A stretch of DNA of 64,000 nt from Ophiodon elongatus (taxonomy: Eukaryota; Chordata; Actinopteri; Perciformes; Hexagrammidae): the NCBI GenBank assembly GCA_016806645.1, contig JACSYO010001716.1:373001-437000 (forward strand), in the 5' to 3' direction. The notes below the pieces were generated by a model. That model was given only the letters and a program-made list of their open reading frames with translations. It had not been told where the DNA came from and ran no database searches. How positions within the stretch are numbered: position 1 is the stretch's first letter; each line of letters begins with the position of its first letter. The position numbers and the translations under genes are program-made. Below are positions 32,984-45,400 of the stretch, piece after piece.

Positions 32984-35900
32984 CAGGGCAGATAGAGATG
33001 GCTATAGAGAAACACCTGTTGTACCAATCACCATTGAAACTAACTTTTTCTATGTTCAACTTCTAGCCACTCAGATAGCCAACTCAAGCTCCTCACCAGC
33101 ACCAACTATCAGATCATTTTATCAGAACTATTTTGAAAGTCTATAATGCAGCACGCTTGTGGTATAAATCCTATCTAACAAACAAGTTTAGATAACAGGT
33201 AACCTTATAACAGTTACAACATCTACACTTGATACCCCTAAAAAACCTGAACTGATATATTTTTGTGTATGAATTAAGGATGTCCGAATACAGGTTTTTT
33301 GGCTCAACCAACCTATACGTCACAGCTGCCAACAGCATGTTCAAGTCAAAGTAACCTGTCCAATAACCTTGAGATGTGGATTGGGACATCTTTAGCATGT
33401 ATTAAACAATCAAACAAATTTAAATAATGAGCTTTAGACGTGTAGGTGAGACTATTTTTCAATGTTAGACAGAGCCAGGCTAGCTGTCTGCTTCTTGTCT
33501 TTATGCTAAGCTAGGCTAACCACATCATTTTTTCAATGTCTATGGAAATTATAACCCAGCAATATGAGAAACAACATTTAAAAAGAAGGCGGGTGAGGTG
33601 GGGGGGCACCCATCAGCTCCATCTAAAAGCAGGTGCTTCACTGTGTCCTACCTGGAATCATGCTGTTAAAGGCGATGGTGCGCTGGCCGATGAAGTCCTG
33701 GCCGATGGGGTCATGATCCCACACGAGGAAGCGCACCAGGGTGAGCTCCGGCATGTGGACCGTGAACACCAGAGTCTCCTCCCACATCGGGTTGAACCCT
33801 ACGGGGACCGCCCCGAGAGAGGCAGGGTGGGGAGGAGAGAGGAGAGGAAAACACAAAAAGAAAGATTGAGAGAGACGGCAGGAGAACGAGTGTGACCAAT
33901 AAGAAGAAGAGAGAAGTTAGGCAGATAAACAGAGAGGGAGTGAAAGAGTGATAGAGACAGAGGAGAGAGAGAGCGGACGGTCCAGGAGAGTCAGAGAGCG
34001 AGCTCAGCACTCATCAATTATTCAGGTTGTGTGTGTGTGTGTGCGAGCAGACTGCGGCCTGTGCACATCTCCTCGTGCTGAGCTCATCAATTATAGAACA
34101 CAACCCAGACACACACACACACACACACACACCTCTCCTCATGAAAACAGCAGGACATCATGTGTGTCTCCGTTGACAGAAGACAGCCCTGACAGCCAGT
34201 GAGTGGTCAGGGACCACAAGTATCCACAGCACACGGGCCAGAGATTCCACTGAAAAGACTTGGGGGTGTTTTTGCTCTAAAATTCCACCGTGTTAAAGAG
34301 TAACTTGACTCCGGGCTGAGAAGAAGTGTTTCACTGCCTCCTGGGTTCAACGTCTTAAACCCGTTTAACCTCCGACTGCTGTGGTCAGAAGAGTGTCCGG
34401 TTATGGCAAACCCTTCCACTGGATCATCTCATTTAATGCTTAGAGGGCTCGACACATTCGGTTGCACCTGTAACCAACTCGGATTCCTAATGGCTGAGAG
34501 TCCTCGGCAACTTTCCCCTTGGCCGTCTGAATCATCAGGTGAAACGGGACTTTTTCTTTGTATCGGGGGTTGATGCCATCGACTACTACGGGAGAGAAGC
34601 CTTAGGTCATATGTAGGATCTCCCAGCAATAGTCATGATACTATGATTCAGGAATGTTGTTAGTGCCGCCGGATGTCTCAGCTGCTGGACGGTGCATGTA
34701 GTGATTTCCACTGGTTACATTGGTGGTACAGGGACGTGAGCAGAGCCTTCTGTACACCCTCTGATGACAAGGTGTACGACAAAAGTACTTTCAAAGTACA
34801 ACTTTAGCTCAAGTTATCCTCCACTTAGTAGTCTCCTGTGTTTCCACAGGTTATCTCACCCAGTCACTATTCACTGCTACATCTGGTAATCATCATCATT
34901 TTACCTTTTCAAGGTGATTTGAATGAGTTCATTTCCATTATTAAGTATAAATTCTGATTATTTTTAGTGGTTGAGTTCTACGTCATAGATGTCACCTGGC
35001 TAGCGGGCCCTCGCATCTCCGAACACGTTTTTCCCAGTGAGCATGTTTGGTGAGAAATTACATTATAGCATATCTGGAAAATATATATCTTTATGGCTGC
35101 AGAGCTCAATTCATGGCTACAGCAGCTGATGGAAGGAACGAAGTCTAAGAGAAACAAACCTGTTGATATCTCTTTCAAAATCTGTCAATTCACATTCATT
35201 CTTGTAGAATACAAAAACACATTCCAACATCTTGGCAAGTTGTCCAGTTCCATAAATAGCTTCATTTTGAACCCTGATTAAGGTCACAAGTCTGTCATGG
35301 GAAACCTGGCCTGGTCTTCAGCAGAGAACTCTTTCACTGTTGGACCAGAAGCAGCCTGGTATGATACAAGCAGGCTTAAAGCTCACCAGGCCCCTGACAA
35401 CTCTACATACATGATATCTGATTATTTGTCATGAACATAAGAATGGAATGAAAGGATGCATTGTCTCTGCATTGATATTCATTTACTGTAACTTGGGGTA
35501 TTCTTAAGGTAACGGGCCGACATGCTGACAAAGTATCTAGAGTTCATCTGGATGGATGAACCCGAGTAATTCACCTCTCCATCAACTCACCGTTATCATC
35601 CACCACTCTGGTCTGCTCCTTGCAGCAGTCCACCGGGAGGCCGATGACCTCCACCTCCACGAAGGGATCAATGATCTGACACAAAGACATCACACAGTGT
35701 TGAGTTATTGCTTCATAGAACAGAACAGATCTTTATCGTCAACCAGGGTGAACATTTGCCTTCAGTTCCCTAAACACAAGAAACAACATAAAAAGCAGCC
35801 AAGCAGCGAGACATAGACGAGGTCTTATTATTATTGTACATTAAACAGTTCACGTCAGAGTCTGTGGCTTAAACGCACTCAGTCACTTTGTACTACGGCT

Positions 35901-38900
35901 TTCTACAATGCAGAGTGCATTCAATATGTTTTACACACACATACTACTGGTCAACCAAAATACTTAACAGACATAACATATCACATTATTTACTGGCATG
36001 TATGTATTCTTACTGGATGTTTAATTACAGCTGTGAGTCCTACCTCTCCTCTGTCTCCTAGCATAGAGTCTTTGGGTTTGGGCAGCTGCTGTCCACTGAT
36101 GATCTTCAGCACCAGCTGCTTCTTCATCTGACCCGACAGAGGGTCCTCAAGGCTGGGGTTAAAGGCACCTGCAGTGGGACCAAAGGAAGCACACGGTTTA
36201 TTTGTGATCCTTTACTCGCAAATAAACATCAACACTGCCGATGGTAATCCCGTTTAGGGTGAGCTCACACCTAACCTGTGTGGTTCAGCTCAAACTAACT
36301 GGAGACTGAGACTGTGTACTTTGTCCAATAAACGACGTTCACAGTCGTCATCTGGGAGCAAATCTATTCAGAAATATACAGATCAGAGGCTTTAAAGAGC
36401 TGCATAAACTTCTGCAGGTCACTCGAATTGAATCTGCCCACGTTGGAAAAGATGACAGGATTACAATCCCCAAACCTGTCCATTTGACGAGTTAAGTGTC
36501 AGTCTGTACGACTTCATGACTCCTCTTGGCTGGTTTGTAAAGCGTCAGTGTGAACAGGAAGTGGACCAGAGCTAAAATGCAACACTATCATTTCCCCCCT
36601 TGGTCCGGACCAGATGAATCCAACTGCAGGTGTGAAACATCCTTAAAGTCCATGTTTTCCTGGAATTAGGCTTATTTGTAAAATACGTTTAGACAGATTT
36701 TTTAAATATAATAATGGAGGTTACAAATTACATTAGTTGCAAACTGCAACGTAATTATCTACTAGCGATATGGTGGAAATCAATATTACAACATTAATAA
36801 TGATTAATAAGACAACAGCGTAGAGGTTTTTCCTTTCTCCATGCACCGTAGCACTTCAACTACTTAGGAAGTCCATTCTCTGGTTCCAATAGGAAAACAT
36901 TGCCATCGATATCTTATTTATAAGAGGCAAATCTACTGGATTTCAAGACAAACTTAAAGTATTGCTGAGGTCTATGTTAAGAACAAACCCATATGTCTGA
37001 CTGAAATGATGTGAATGGATAGGTATTCCATATGCTGACCTTCACACATGCAAGCAGGCTTGAGGATGTAGCCACAGTTGCCATTGCTGTAGAATTTGGC
37101 TCTGTTGAGCTGGAGGACCCGGCCCTCTGACTGGTAGTTGAGTGCGACTGAAATGAAAGCAGTTCACCTCATTATTGTCATTATTGTCAGCAGCTTGACA
37201 ATTACTTGAAAGCCACAGTGGGTCACTTTCATAAAAACATGTTTGTCATATTTGCTATATCCCGACAGCAGTACAGGAGACAGATAATCTGGTTCCTCTG
37301 CTTCCGTTTAGGGCTCCTAACGCCATTTAGAAGGTTCCACTGTGCCCCAAGGAAAAAAGGACCAATCAGAGCGGAGGAGTCTAACGAAGCTGCCAATGTA
37401 GTAACTGTTTAGCTGTAAAATGAGAAAGCCCGTGACCCTGACGGCCACCGACCGGAACTTTCTCATTTTAAAGATAACGGACACTAAAATAGGTTTCTGA
37501 AAACATCTGATGAGAGAAAAAAGGGCAATGCAGAAACAAAATTTTTTGGAGTTAGACAGTCTGATCAGAGTTAACGAGCAGTGATTGACAGCTGCGTCTT
37601 CTCGGCTCTGATTGGTCGTTTTTCCTTCAGGCACAGTTGAATCTTCCAAATATCATTATGAGCAATAAAAGGAGGCAGAGGAACCTGACTTTTATAATTG
37701 TTTTTACAGACTACCCTTCTCACTGTCAGGATATAGTGACGATTTGAGCAATATGATAATATGGTATTCCTATAAAAGTAACAAGCAGCTGCTGTGGGAG
37801 GAGAAAAACACTGCAGCTGAATATGAGTGTTGAGTCTTTACAAATCAGAATGAATAAGCAGCATTAATAACAGCACTGGCGGCAGGTGGGGTCGGGTGGA
37901 GCTCGTACCTAGCTGGCAGCCGGCGCTCCAGAAGGGCTGGGGGTTGAAGTTGGAGGAGTCCACGCGGTAGGAGGACGGGTAGATGCGGGAGAGCTGCCGC
38001 TGGTTGAACTGGATGAAGGACGCCGCTTTCTGCTGCATCACCTGGTGGGCTTTGGTCTCGCTGAGCGACGACACCTGCCAGCTGCAGCTGGCTGCCGGGG
38101 GCAACACAAACACAGAATCACACACTGCGATTCAGCTCAGATGGTCTCAAGTGGGGTTCAACTTACAGGGAGGTAGGAAGATGGGAAGTGGGGAATTCAA
38201 ACCTGTCTATTGTGAGTATTCATATTCTATCTGCAATATTAAAGGACAGCGGTTGGATGGTTTTTGATGGAATAATGTACGGTAATTATTTTTTAATATG
38301 CTTTTATTATCTTTATAATAACTCCATATACACTTTTAAATGTTCCATAGATATATATTAATAGGACTGAATGGACTTCAGGGCAGTAGGTAGACCAGTA
38401 AGGCCAGTCAGATAGTTAACAATCTTCTACAGGTGTACACGGAGTCCACTCAACGATAAATGTTTTTATTTTACTTTGATTTATAAACCTCTGGATTTAA
38501 ATAGCTCATATGTTTTGTAGCAAGATTTCTGCTCATGTTCAAAACTCTCTGCAGATTTAAAACATAGCCCACGTGTCTGTGTTCTCTGAGACTTTGAGGA
38601 CAAAGTTGTATTTTAAAGTCAGAGTGGAACAGAATATTTGAGCAGCTTGCCGTTGCAAGAGGGACGGCAATCAAATCCTTTGCATTTGATTGGACCGCTA
38701 AAAGGTGGGCGGGCTCAGAGTGTCGCTGGTTGCCACTGAAAGTTGCAGATTGATTAACGGATGGAAGTCATGATGTCATTGGTTGCAATTGGTTGTTAGT
38801 AGCTTACGTAAGCAGACGTCATATTTTGTTTGATTGGATTTTCATATTTAATACAAAAAAATATTTTTTTTGTGGGAAAGAAAATTGCATTTAATAATAA

Positions 38901-39449
38901 ATTGGTGCACAATATGACCGGCGATATGATCTGGAGGGTTTAAAAGGCCTTTTTCATTTCATGTCCACTCTCAATCAAAATGATTGCTCAGGACACTTAG
39001 TCATCGCTGGACATCAGTAGGGACAAAACCCTCCACAGAAAACATGCACCGTCACCATTAGCAGTTAGCATGAGGTCAGCAGAACGGCTCACCTTGTGCC
39101 TCGACATCATAGAGACCCACAGAGCGCGTGTATTTGACCAGATCAGACAGAGCTCTGGATAACTTCATGGTCTTCTTCTTTCTGTAGGGTCAACGAAGGT
39201 CAAAGATTACAGGAGTAACAGCATATGGGGCCGATAACATAAGAAAGTAGGACACTGCTTATTTGTACTTCAGACATCACGACAGAATTTAAAGATTTAC
39301 AGTGATGTCACATTTAGTTTTGTTGCATTCTAATCCTGAAATGTTATCAACATCTGTCCATCATATTCATATGATAATATGACAAAGTGTAATAATTTAC
39401 GTCTGTAGAAGACGACGACATTCATGTGTCTGTATAACATACTGCACTC

Positions 39450-39485
<36 letters not shown>

Positions 39486-42400
39486 GCATACTTGCTGTGG
39501 TGCAAAGGGGCTCGGGAGGCGCTACTTGTGCTCTCTTGGTCCGTGTCTGTGTCTTCAAAGCTCAACGTCTTCTTCATCTTGGTCGTCTTTTTCTGCAGAG
39601 GACAGAGTTATTAACGCGAGAGACCACAGAATAATGGAGAGATGTGGGAAAAGGCTTCACAAGATGATTGGCGATGGTACAATTCAATCTGAAAATGCCC
39701 TGGATGCTCTTGAAATGCTGTACAATCGGACCAAGACTCAAGAGGATAAAAATATTGATCTTTTGTCGCACATAGGGAAGTTGCGAGGCTAAATTCTTAA
39801 ATAAAGAAAAAGATGACGCCTGCACACTCACTCCATGCCACAAATGTTTAACAATATTCAGATCATTGGCAGGGGAGAAGGTTGAAAGATGGAAAGACAC
39901 CCATACATCATAAACACCAATAGGCTGGCAGGCTCTTAGATGGCAGGTGTGGCTCATTCTAAACCTCAGGGGGATGAAACAGCCAAGAACTGCTGGCAAA
40001 CATCAATTACAAGAAAAGAAATAAAGCACATAGAATGAGAAAGAAGAAAAAACAAGCCATACGTCTAAATATCAAACATATATCGTATTTACAAACATTG
40101 TATCAGATTTATCATTCATATGTCAGAGTCTACATCACACGTACAGAAATGTAGTCGAAAGATCTTTCGAAATAAATGTAGCGATAAACAGTTGACGGTC
40201 AGGAAAAAAGACACGGTGTATTTTTACATGTCTTCTTCCTCATTTTGATAAATCTGTGCGTCAGGGTCTAGAAAATTAACATATCAATAGGGAGAGCCAT
40301 CGTGATACAACCACCACGTGTGATTTGACTTCTTGTACCACTAACATGCACGTCCCCTGACCACGCCCCCGAGGCCCCCGAGGCCCCCACAACACCGTGT
40401 ACCTGCTGCATCACGTACGGAGGCACAAGTGAAAGACGACCCCCGATTCACCTCGCTATCATTGCATTGTTCTGGCCCTGTGTTCCCTATTGGATGCGTG
40501 CTGACGATCCGACGCCTGGGCGCTACGCTTTTCATCGAGGTCGACGCCCAGAAAGGTCCCGAACACTCGTTTCACCTGAAACTCACTTGAACGATTCATT
40601 TTCGGCCTTTCAGAACCATCTGTTTGTAGTTAAAAAAAAAAATACCTGTACAATTACCGGGCAAATACTTTGTTGTCATGGTAATCTGAGCGTTATCTGG
40701 ATTTCTACTCATCTTGTTAGATGCTGTGGTTGCACCCTTGGACATGTCAGTCTAACAGCATTCTTCCTGTACTTAGTAAGTTCATGGGGATTGTGGGGTT
40801 TGATGAGGTTTCACACTATTTTCCTGTACACTATGTTCCTAAGCTCACGTTTCCAGCGGGCACACGAGTACAGTATGAACGCAGAAGACCGATTACACTT
40901 ATTATTAAATCTTGCTGATTTTATGGTTTGATGCAATGGTGATGCAACGAGCCGCGACGTCACACAACATCATCCACGGAGAAGAAGTGCGATGGCCGCG
41001 GCTGTCGTCAGAGCAAAGTGAGGACAAACAACATGTGATCTGCAGAGGGGACATTGGGTAGACGTACAGACTTGGAGAGACTCAGGGCAAAGAGAGGAGA
41101 AGTAAAAAGGCCAACCTTGCGTTTAGAGAAGCTCCCCATGAAGGAGCGTCCCGTGCGCTTGTTGCTGCTGGGGTTGCCCTCGTCCGCTGTGTCCGTCCCG
41201 TCCTCACTCTTTCCCTGCTGGCAGAGGAGGAACTGCTTTTAGAGATTTGTAACCGATAATGAAATACGGATTAGCTCTTCCTCCATCCATCATCGTATGT
41301 TCGTGCTGCATTTCTATCTTGTAGACTCATTTATTTCCTTCGGGATGATTTCAATAATTAAATTCAAACTGGTTGCACTTAGAATAAATCACTTCACCGT
41401 GACGGTTTCTACCGAAGACATGCAAGTGAGAAAAAACAACAACCTGGGCATGTTGAGGATAATCATCAATATATCAATATAAAATGGATCCTGCATAAAA
41501 CACAAGATCAGAAAACAATCACCAGATTTGTTTTCCTCACCGTGTCTCCCAAAAGACAACTCTTCCATCATTTTCCTTTGATCTACAGTTAGATTCAAAT
41601 AAATGAGGAACATCGTCTTTGCGTCATCACTCAACATATAAAAACAACAAGACAATTGAGAAGACTCATCAAAAACTAAATTTCAAAAGACAGTGAGGCA
41701 GAAAAAAATGTATCTAAACTCGTCATGATGAATACAGACGGCTAGTTCAGTTGTGGAAAGATGCGTAAAGAAGCTCAAGGATTCTAAGGGCATGTGAAAG
41801 ATTCTATTTCAGTGTGAAAGAAGTATTTCCATGCTAACAGAGTATTGTAAGTGTGGGAGAGCTGATTTATTGGGGAAAGTTCCACACTCTAGCAGTTCAC
41901 ACATTCGCACTACGAACAGCCCCATTGTAACGGGATAAAACGGGCTGGATGGAACTCACAACAATATCTACATTTCTATCTGGATTCAGACGTCACAAAA
42001 TACCAAATAACACAATAATCAATTAATGAATTAATCAAATTCCGTATTTTAAGTGAAACTAAAGAAAAGAAGCACTAAGTAAAGTAAGTCCTAATAAAAG
42101 TAGTTGTTTATGGTCAGACCAGCTCAATGGGCCATTTCGTTGTCTGTCACACGCTGGCAGAGCGAGCTCAGCGGTCTGAAGGACCCCGGTCCGCTCACCT
42201 TGGAGCCGGCTTTGTCCGCGGGCTTCCCGGCCGGAGGGAGGGCCGCGATGGTGAAGCTGTCCGGGTCCTCTCGGTCTCGGATCTTAGACTCCTTCATCAG
42301 GTTGTCCAGCTTTTTCTTGGCCATGTTCTCCACCTGCTTCCTATTGGCTGACGTCTGGAAGAGGAGGGAACGGTTACACAGAAAATTATGGTCATGATAT

Positions 42401-45400
42401 ATGATCATACGTGACACATGACTATTCCGGTCTGCTGGGAATTATTGCAATTTTTTACAGGTTCGAAGTGTGACAGACTGATTTAAATTGTTTTCTGTCC
42501 CGTGTTCATGACTAAATAACCTTAATAACCTTTTCCAGGATCATCTTACTTAGTTCCTGGAAGAGATATGAAACAGGTGGAAGGAAAAACTGTGAGTAGA
42601 GTAGAAAAAAAGAGTTTTGCCAAGATCATTTATCTAAGATATATATTTATTTACTTATTTAATCTGTGACAGGGGAAGAAACCGGTGAAACCGAAAAAGA
42701 TTTTGGCAGGTGAATATATATATATATTTTGAAATTTGAAAATCATTCATGTGGAACATTATGCGAGCAAAGACCGGGGAGGATCTTCAACTTCTATCTT
42801 CTCTTTTTTTATTCTTACTGTATGTTAGGTACTTGACACAACAATTATAATCTATTAATACTTTCTATCTATTAATAAGTCCTTAAGTCATAATGCCAAA
42901 CATTCGGTTGTCTTATTTTCTCAAATGTGAGAATTTGCTACTTTTCTCTGTTTTGGACAAAAGAAAAGTGATTTTAAGATGTCTTTATGGACTCTGGGAG
43001 ATTGTGATGAACATATTTTAGTATTTTTTGATAGTTAATAGTCATAACAAATAACTGGGAAAAAAGAAATTATGAAAAGGTGAATGGAATTATTGAAGCT
43101 GGACAGAATATTTCAGTGTCTTTACAGTAAAGCATAAAGCAAATGTGCAAAACCCACTGGAAATTACGGATTTGAAAATAAACTATTTGCACTGTGCACA
43201 TCACCAAAGGCAGGGCAGAAAAGATGTTTGTATAATGTAGGTGTAGAGGATAAGTCTGGATGATGGTCGCTCACTCTGGTCTGACCAGAAGAAGAAGAAG
43301 AAAAACAAATCATGCAGGATCCAACCAGAGCTCACGTTTCACGAGGAAGCAAAGATGAAGCAATGCATTGTGTGACGTAAGGGGGAACCTCCCTGGCTGG
43401 TTGACTTATGGACCTTTCAGCAATGGAAGCATTTCCACATGTGAGGGCATGGCAGAGAACGATGACGGTGGGACACACACATTATAAAGATGAAGTATGT
43501 GCTTATTGAGAGATCACCGCTCAACGCCTTGCTGACAATAATACGCACATGCTCAGTTCAACCACATGGTGGCAGAGTGTCTCCGTGAACCACCTCAGTC
43601 GGGGATCAGACCACAGGCAACATGCTGAAGACTTTAAGTACTCGGTGCAGATGTGTCAAAATGGAACAATAGAAATGTTCTTATTAAAGAGCGTGGTCCA
43701 GTCGTTGATGTCCGTCTGATAAGATGGACATGATGCAGGAGGATTACATATTGATTATAGAACTGATAAACATTACATTTAATCTGAGCATAGTGTTTTG
43801 TTCTGATCAGATTCCACACAATATACTGTGCAGTATAGTTCTTACTTTGAACGTTCAGATAAGAAATCTGGTAGTTTCAGAGCTCTTTCCACCCAGACTG
43901 GAATACATTTTGGGAAGACATTGAATAATTTAAACACGTTTGTCATTGGTTTTGAAAACAATCTGGACGACACCTGAAGCCTCAGTACTTAAAGATGATT
44001 TTCTCAGTGTATCTGTTCTGTAAAGTGAACAGAAAGCCCACAGATGCTGCCATACAGATGTCTCATCAAAGCATCATTAGTTGCAATAGGAAAGAAAACA
44101 TTCATGTGTTAACCACTGACCACATTGGTCTGTGTTAAAATGTTCTCTCACATAATCAGCACCGATAACCGGAGACAAACTTAGAGGGATAGTTGTAATG
44201 TTTAGCAGTGTGGTTGTATGAGGTTCTTCTCCAGAGTCAGTGTTGTACTACAGTAGATGGAGTATTAGACAGGAGTACTAGCACTAGAGCAAAGTAATGT
44301 ACTGCTGTGGACGTATTTTGGACAACTAAAAATATCTATATCAGTGTTGCTATATTTAGAATATGTTCACCTCTTTACCTTACCGTCAGACGGCCCTTTC
44401 TGAAGGGGAACTGAAGCTGTTATCTATTTTTGTTCTGTTATCTGTTTACCTCATATAAGGAGTTGCTGGTCTACTGCTGCCTCTATCGGTTAGTTTGTTT
44501 GTGTTATTGTGTGACTTTTGTGTGAGGTAGACCACAACTCCCATGTTCTGTGAGGTAAAATTACTACTTTTGTCAAAAGGAGTCATGTGGCTTTGAAGAG
44601 AGCATAGAAAACGGCTTCAGTTCCCCTTCAGGAAGGTCTGTCTGACAGCAAGGTAAAGTAGTACAAATATTCTAATCACAACTGATATAGATTCTTTTAG
44701 GACTCTAAAATACGTCCACAGCAGTTCATCGCTTTGCTCCCGTGCTGCAACATCTACCAGCTGCTCACATGGCTCTTTTTCAATCAATTACATGACATTA
44801 GATACTAAAGAAGTTCTTCATCTTCATCATTCATCAGTTAATTCCAGTCTGTATTTTAGTCTATGGGACTATCCCACTTGAAACATTGTCCATCATGTAG
44901 ATGACCTATGGCAGATTCTGGGACCAACAGCGCTGAATATTGTTATTTTACTGCTCATAACTGACCTACAAGACACCAAACAATGTGCATGTTTGGTTTC
45001 AGATAAATAATCTTTATGGAGCATCTTCAAGATGCACTATTGCAAAGTGTCTTTGGGCCAACAGTACCACTTTAAACATCCACACGTAAGATGGGAGAGT
45101 ATGGCAGATGACTGGGTGAGGTTTCTGAGTTGCTGGAGGATGAGCTTTGTATACAGTACCTTCCACTTTGACAGAAGCGAGCAACAGTTGAAGAGAAGAG
45201 GAAGAAGAAGGGACAAACAGGAAGAGAGAAGAGCAGGAAATGAGAACAAATAGCCACACAGAAAGAAAGAGACCGAAGCAAACGGCAGGGATAGCAATAT
45301 AGGAGATACACTAAAAGACAGTCGAGGAAGAACACTCAGTTTAAACATGAACCATCAAGAACAGGAAATGCATGCACAATTCACATTTCATCTGCTGGAC

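Noticed and set aside
40341..40931. Frames suggesting a small gene in the plch2 intron
   Set aside because: Overlapping frames on both strands with no domain and no conserved splice signals.
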